From JAFMDF01 sp964644655 (GTDB lineage Bacteria > Bacteroidota > Bacteroidia > Chitinophagales > Saprospiraceae): a DNA stretch of 7,016 nt. The stretch lies in the NCBI GenBank assembly GCA_964644655.1, contig CAZXYA010000497.1, positions 1-7,016 on the forward strand, in the 5' to 3' direction. The notes below the pieces were generated by a model. That model worked only from the letters and a program-made list of their open reading frames with translations, was not told where the DNA came from and made no database searches. Position 1 is the first letter of the stretch, and each line of letters begins with the position of its first letter. Below are positions 5,994 through 7,016 of this stretch, piece by piece. The translations under genes were made by a program, and so were the position numbers.

Positions 5994-6020
5994 GCTCGGC
6001 CTAAGTGCCGAGCTTCTTTA
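5994..6020 (+). terminator. Second terminator-like hairpin sharing the GCTCGG core
   Basis: GCTCGGC (5994-6000) pairs with GCCGAGC (6007-6013), loop CTAAGT, followed by TTCTTTA. The stem core GCTCGG/CCGAGC is the same as in the hairpin at 5848, and the 18 nt leading to it (5975-5992) match 5834-5851 at 16 positions. The two units therefore look like diverged copies. Their arms could also pair with each other. Confidence 0.6.
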
Positions 6021-6117
6021 CACAACAATCAAGACTCGATATATTAAACACTCCCTTTTAATTTAAGAACAAGCAAACACACGAACTTAGAACAAACACA
6101 ACACAATCCAACCCATG

Positions 6118-6147
6118 AACCAGTCATCCCGACTGGTTTTCTTTTTT
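6118..6147 (+). terminator. Rho-independent terminator (+) inside the 3' end of the aquaporin gene
   Basis: AACCAGTC (6118-6125), loop ATCCC, GACTGGTT (6131-6138), then TTCTTTTTT: an 8-bp stem with a clear T-run on the + strand. The aquaporin stop codon (6126-6124 on the - strand) lies in the stem and loop. On the - strand the stem is not followed by T residues, so it mainly serves transcripts arriving from the left. Confidence 0.7.
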
Positions 6148-6783
6148 AGGCCTTATCATTTTCCACGCACCAATAGCCAGTAAAGCACCGATAGTTGGCC
6201 CTAAAATATAAGCCCATAAATGCGTTAAATTACCTGCGAAAATTGCGGGCGCAATAGATCGAGCAGGGTTCATGGAAGCGCCACAAATCGGTCCTGCAAA
6301 AGCGGCCTCTAATAAAACAGTTAGCCCAATAGCAAGGCCTGCCATCATTCCCGTTTCTTTAGAACCAGTTGCCACATTAATAATCACAAACATCAAAAAG
6401 AAGGTTAGAATAATTTCTAAGATAAAAGATTGGAGAATAGTGCCATAGGGTAGGGTTTCGCCCATAGTATTAGCGGTAGGAAATAAAAAATAGAGTGTGG
6501 CACTTGCTAAAATAGCACCAATTAATTGGGCAAAAATATAAGGAAGAATTTCTTTTGCGTCAAATGTTCCCGCACTCCAAAAGGCAATCGTTACGGCTGG
6601 GTTAATATGCGCTCCTGAAATTTCGCCAATAGCATAAATCATAGCGATTACAATACAACCAAATGTTAAGGCGATGCCTAAATGACCAATCGCTCCACCA
6701 GAAATTTCGTTAATCATAATAGCGCCTGTTCCACAAAAAACGAGGGCATAAGTACCAATTAGTTCGGCAATGTATTTTTTCAT
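6124..6783 (-). CDS. Aquaporin/MIP channel, NIP-like pore
   Basis: 219 aa from ATG 6783 (MKKYIAELIGTYALVF), the usual start of the family; six membrane helices. It forms a passive channel for water or small neutral solutes, in inner-membrane tetramers. Both pore half-helices are intact: HINPAVT (Asn61-Pro-Ala) and SMNPARS (Asn172-Pro-Ala, Arg175). By alignment with E. coli AqpZ and GlpF, the selectivity filter is Phe41, Ala160, Ala169, Arg175. That is wider and less polar than AqpZ (Phe-His-Thr-Arg) and nearer the plant NIP type (Trp-Val-Ala-Arg). The AGPICGASMNPARS context is also NIP/AqpN-like. A metalloid, glycerol or other small solute is thus as likely as water. A longer frame would start at a TTG (6870) that coincides with the promoter's upstream element, so it is rejected. 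Its 3' end contains a terminator for the opposite strand. Confidence 0.93.
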   Translation of the reverse strand: MKKYIAELIGTYALVFCGTGAIMINEISGGAIGHLGIALTFGCIVIAMIYAIGEISGAHINPAVTIAFWSAGTFDAKEILPYIFAQLIGAILASATLYFLFPTANTMGETLPYGTILQSFILEIILTFFLMFVIINVATGSKETGMMAGLAIGLTVLLEAAFAGPICGASMNPARSIAPAIFAGNLTHLWAYILGPTIGALLAIGAWKMIRPKKENQSG

Positions 6784-6839
6784 AAAAAGAGGATAAAATG
6801 GTTGATGCTGTTTGCTAGATACATGGTGAAATTCAATAG

Positions 6840-6871
6840 ATAATGTAGGGCGTATTCTACTGAACAACAAA
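6840..6871 (-). promoter_or_regulatory. Candidate promoter of the aquaporin gene
   Basis: On the - strand TTTG (6871-6868) is followed after 20 bp by TACATTAT (6847-6840), which matches TAnnTT but not the last two bases of TAnnTTTG. It lies 56 nt before the ATG at 6783. Confidence 0.35.
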
Positions 6872-6961
6872 AATGATTAAAGTGTAAAAATAAGATTTTG
6901 AGCTACTTATTGAATTTTTTGGTAAGTTCTCAATCCTATGTTTTTTGCGAAGCCTTGCACC

Positions 6962-6994
6962 ACAAATTTTGTCGGGTCGACCGACAAAATTTGT
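6962..6994. repeat. Perfect 14-bp hairpin near the right edge, likely part of a dispersed repeat
   Basis: ACAAATTTTGTCGG (6962-6975), loop GTCGA, CCGACAAAATTTGT (6981-6994). It is followed by AAAAA and two G runs (6999-7003 and 7011-7015) and is preceded by TGCGAAGCCTTGCA. The core contains the palindrome GGTCGACC. No gene end is near enough to need a terminator here, and the window stops 22 bp later, so a repeat or element end is as likely. The stretch 6872-6961 shows nothing else. Confidence 0.55.
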
Positions 6995-7016
6995 AAAAAG
7001 GGGATTTAAAGGGGGA

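Larger units (their letters stand above)
5427..6147 (+). ncRNA. Candidate structured non-coding transcript or small-RNA array
   Basis: This stretch of about 720 bp lacks any conventional gene but is highly organised on the + strand. It has a promoter-like box just before it, a long palindrome (5510-5670), separate hairpins beginning at 5741, 5848, 5994 and 6118, and a final stem with a strong T-run. G-poor, A/C-rich linkers join the hairpins (for example AACAAACACAACACAATCC at 6091-6109). GAACAA occurs eight times, starting at 5495, 5532, 5750, 5761, 5913, 5957, 6067 and 6090. Stable stems separated by unstructured linkers are what one expects of a regulatory RNA or several tandem ones. I do not recognise it as tmRNA, 6S, SRP RNA, RNase P RNA or tRNA. 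Alternatives are leftover repeats, or very short coding frames starting ATGAA(C/T). Confidence 0.35.

Noticed and set aside
5741..6147. CRISPR array
   Set aside because: Repeated pieces are 11-18 nt, diverged and irregularly spaced (110-141 nt); no cas genes.
6784..6870. 29-residue N-terminal extension of the aquaporin
   Set aside because: Needs a TTG start that overlaps a promoter-like element; the encoded segment is unlike the family, while MKKYIAELIGTYALVF is the normal start.

Overview
The window looks like chromosomal DNA from a low-GC member of the Bacteroidota, perhaps a Saprospiria-like lineage. Three things point that way. Start codons sit in A-rich leaders without clear Shine-Dalgarno sequences. 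Several upstream regions carry matches to the Bacteroidota promoter pattern (TTG or TTTG, then TAnnTTTG). One unknown protein ends in an acidic Asp-Leu-Pro-Phe tail like that of SSB proteins from this phylum. The phylum call is inference, and genus is not resolvable.

Left part (1-1984, + strand): the 3' part of a metal-dependent amidohydrolase gene, a hairpin, then a complete gene for a NIF3-like dinuclear-metal protein with a Tat signal and a lipobox. Behind it lies an A/T-rich hairpin whose right arm has been split by a clean 20-nt GC-rich palindrome. A 267-bp stretch with only small hairpins follows.

Middle (2252-5255): an unrecognised 270-aa protein with a four-cysteine cluster and the SSB-like C-terminus faces, tail to tail, a 337-aa protein with an EcsC/DUF697-like membrane-associating part and a C-terminal TerB-like helical domain. 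Further right, also on the - strand, a GNAT acetyltransferase and a small four-helix membrane protein form a two-gene operon with an ATGA stop/start overlap.

Right part (5186-7016): about 940 bp without a conventional gene is the least explained and most interesting stretch. It starts with an exact TATCTTTG promoter-like box at 5413. It then holds a roughly 160-nt long imperfect palindrome, a series of separate hairpins spaced about 105-145 nt apart, eight copies of GAACAA, and G-poor A/C-rich linkers. It ends in a strong + strand terminator that reaches into the 3' end of a convergent aquaporin gene. It could be one structured non-coding transcript, a tandem array of small RNAs, or accumulated repeats with terminators. 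The aquaporin (6124-6783, - strand) has an unusual, NIP-like pore signature. A perfect 14-bp hairpin, probably part of a repeat cut by the window edge, closes the window.

There is no evident single pathway joining these genes. No transposase, integrase, CRISPR array, rRNA or tRNA gene was seen.
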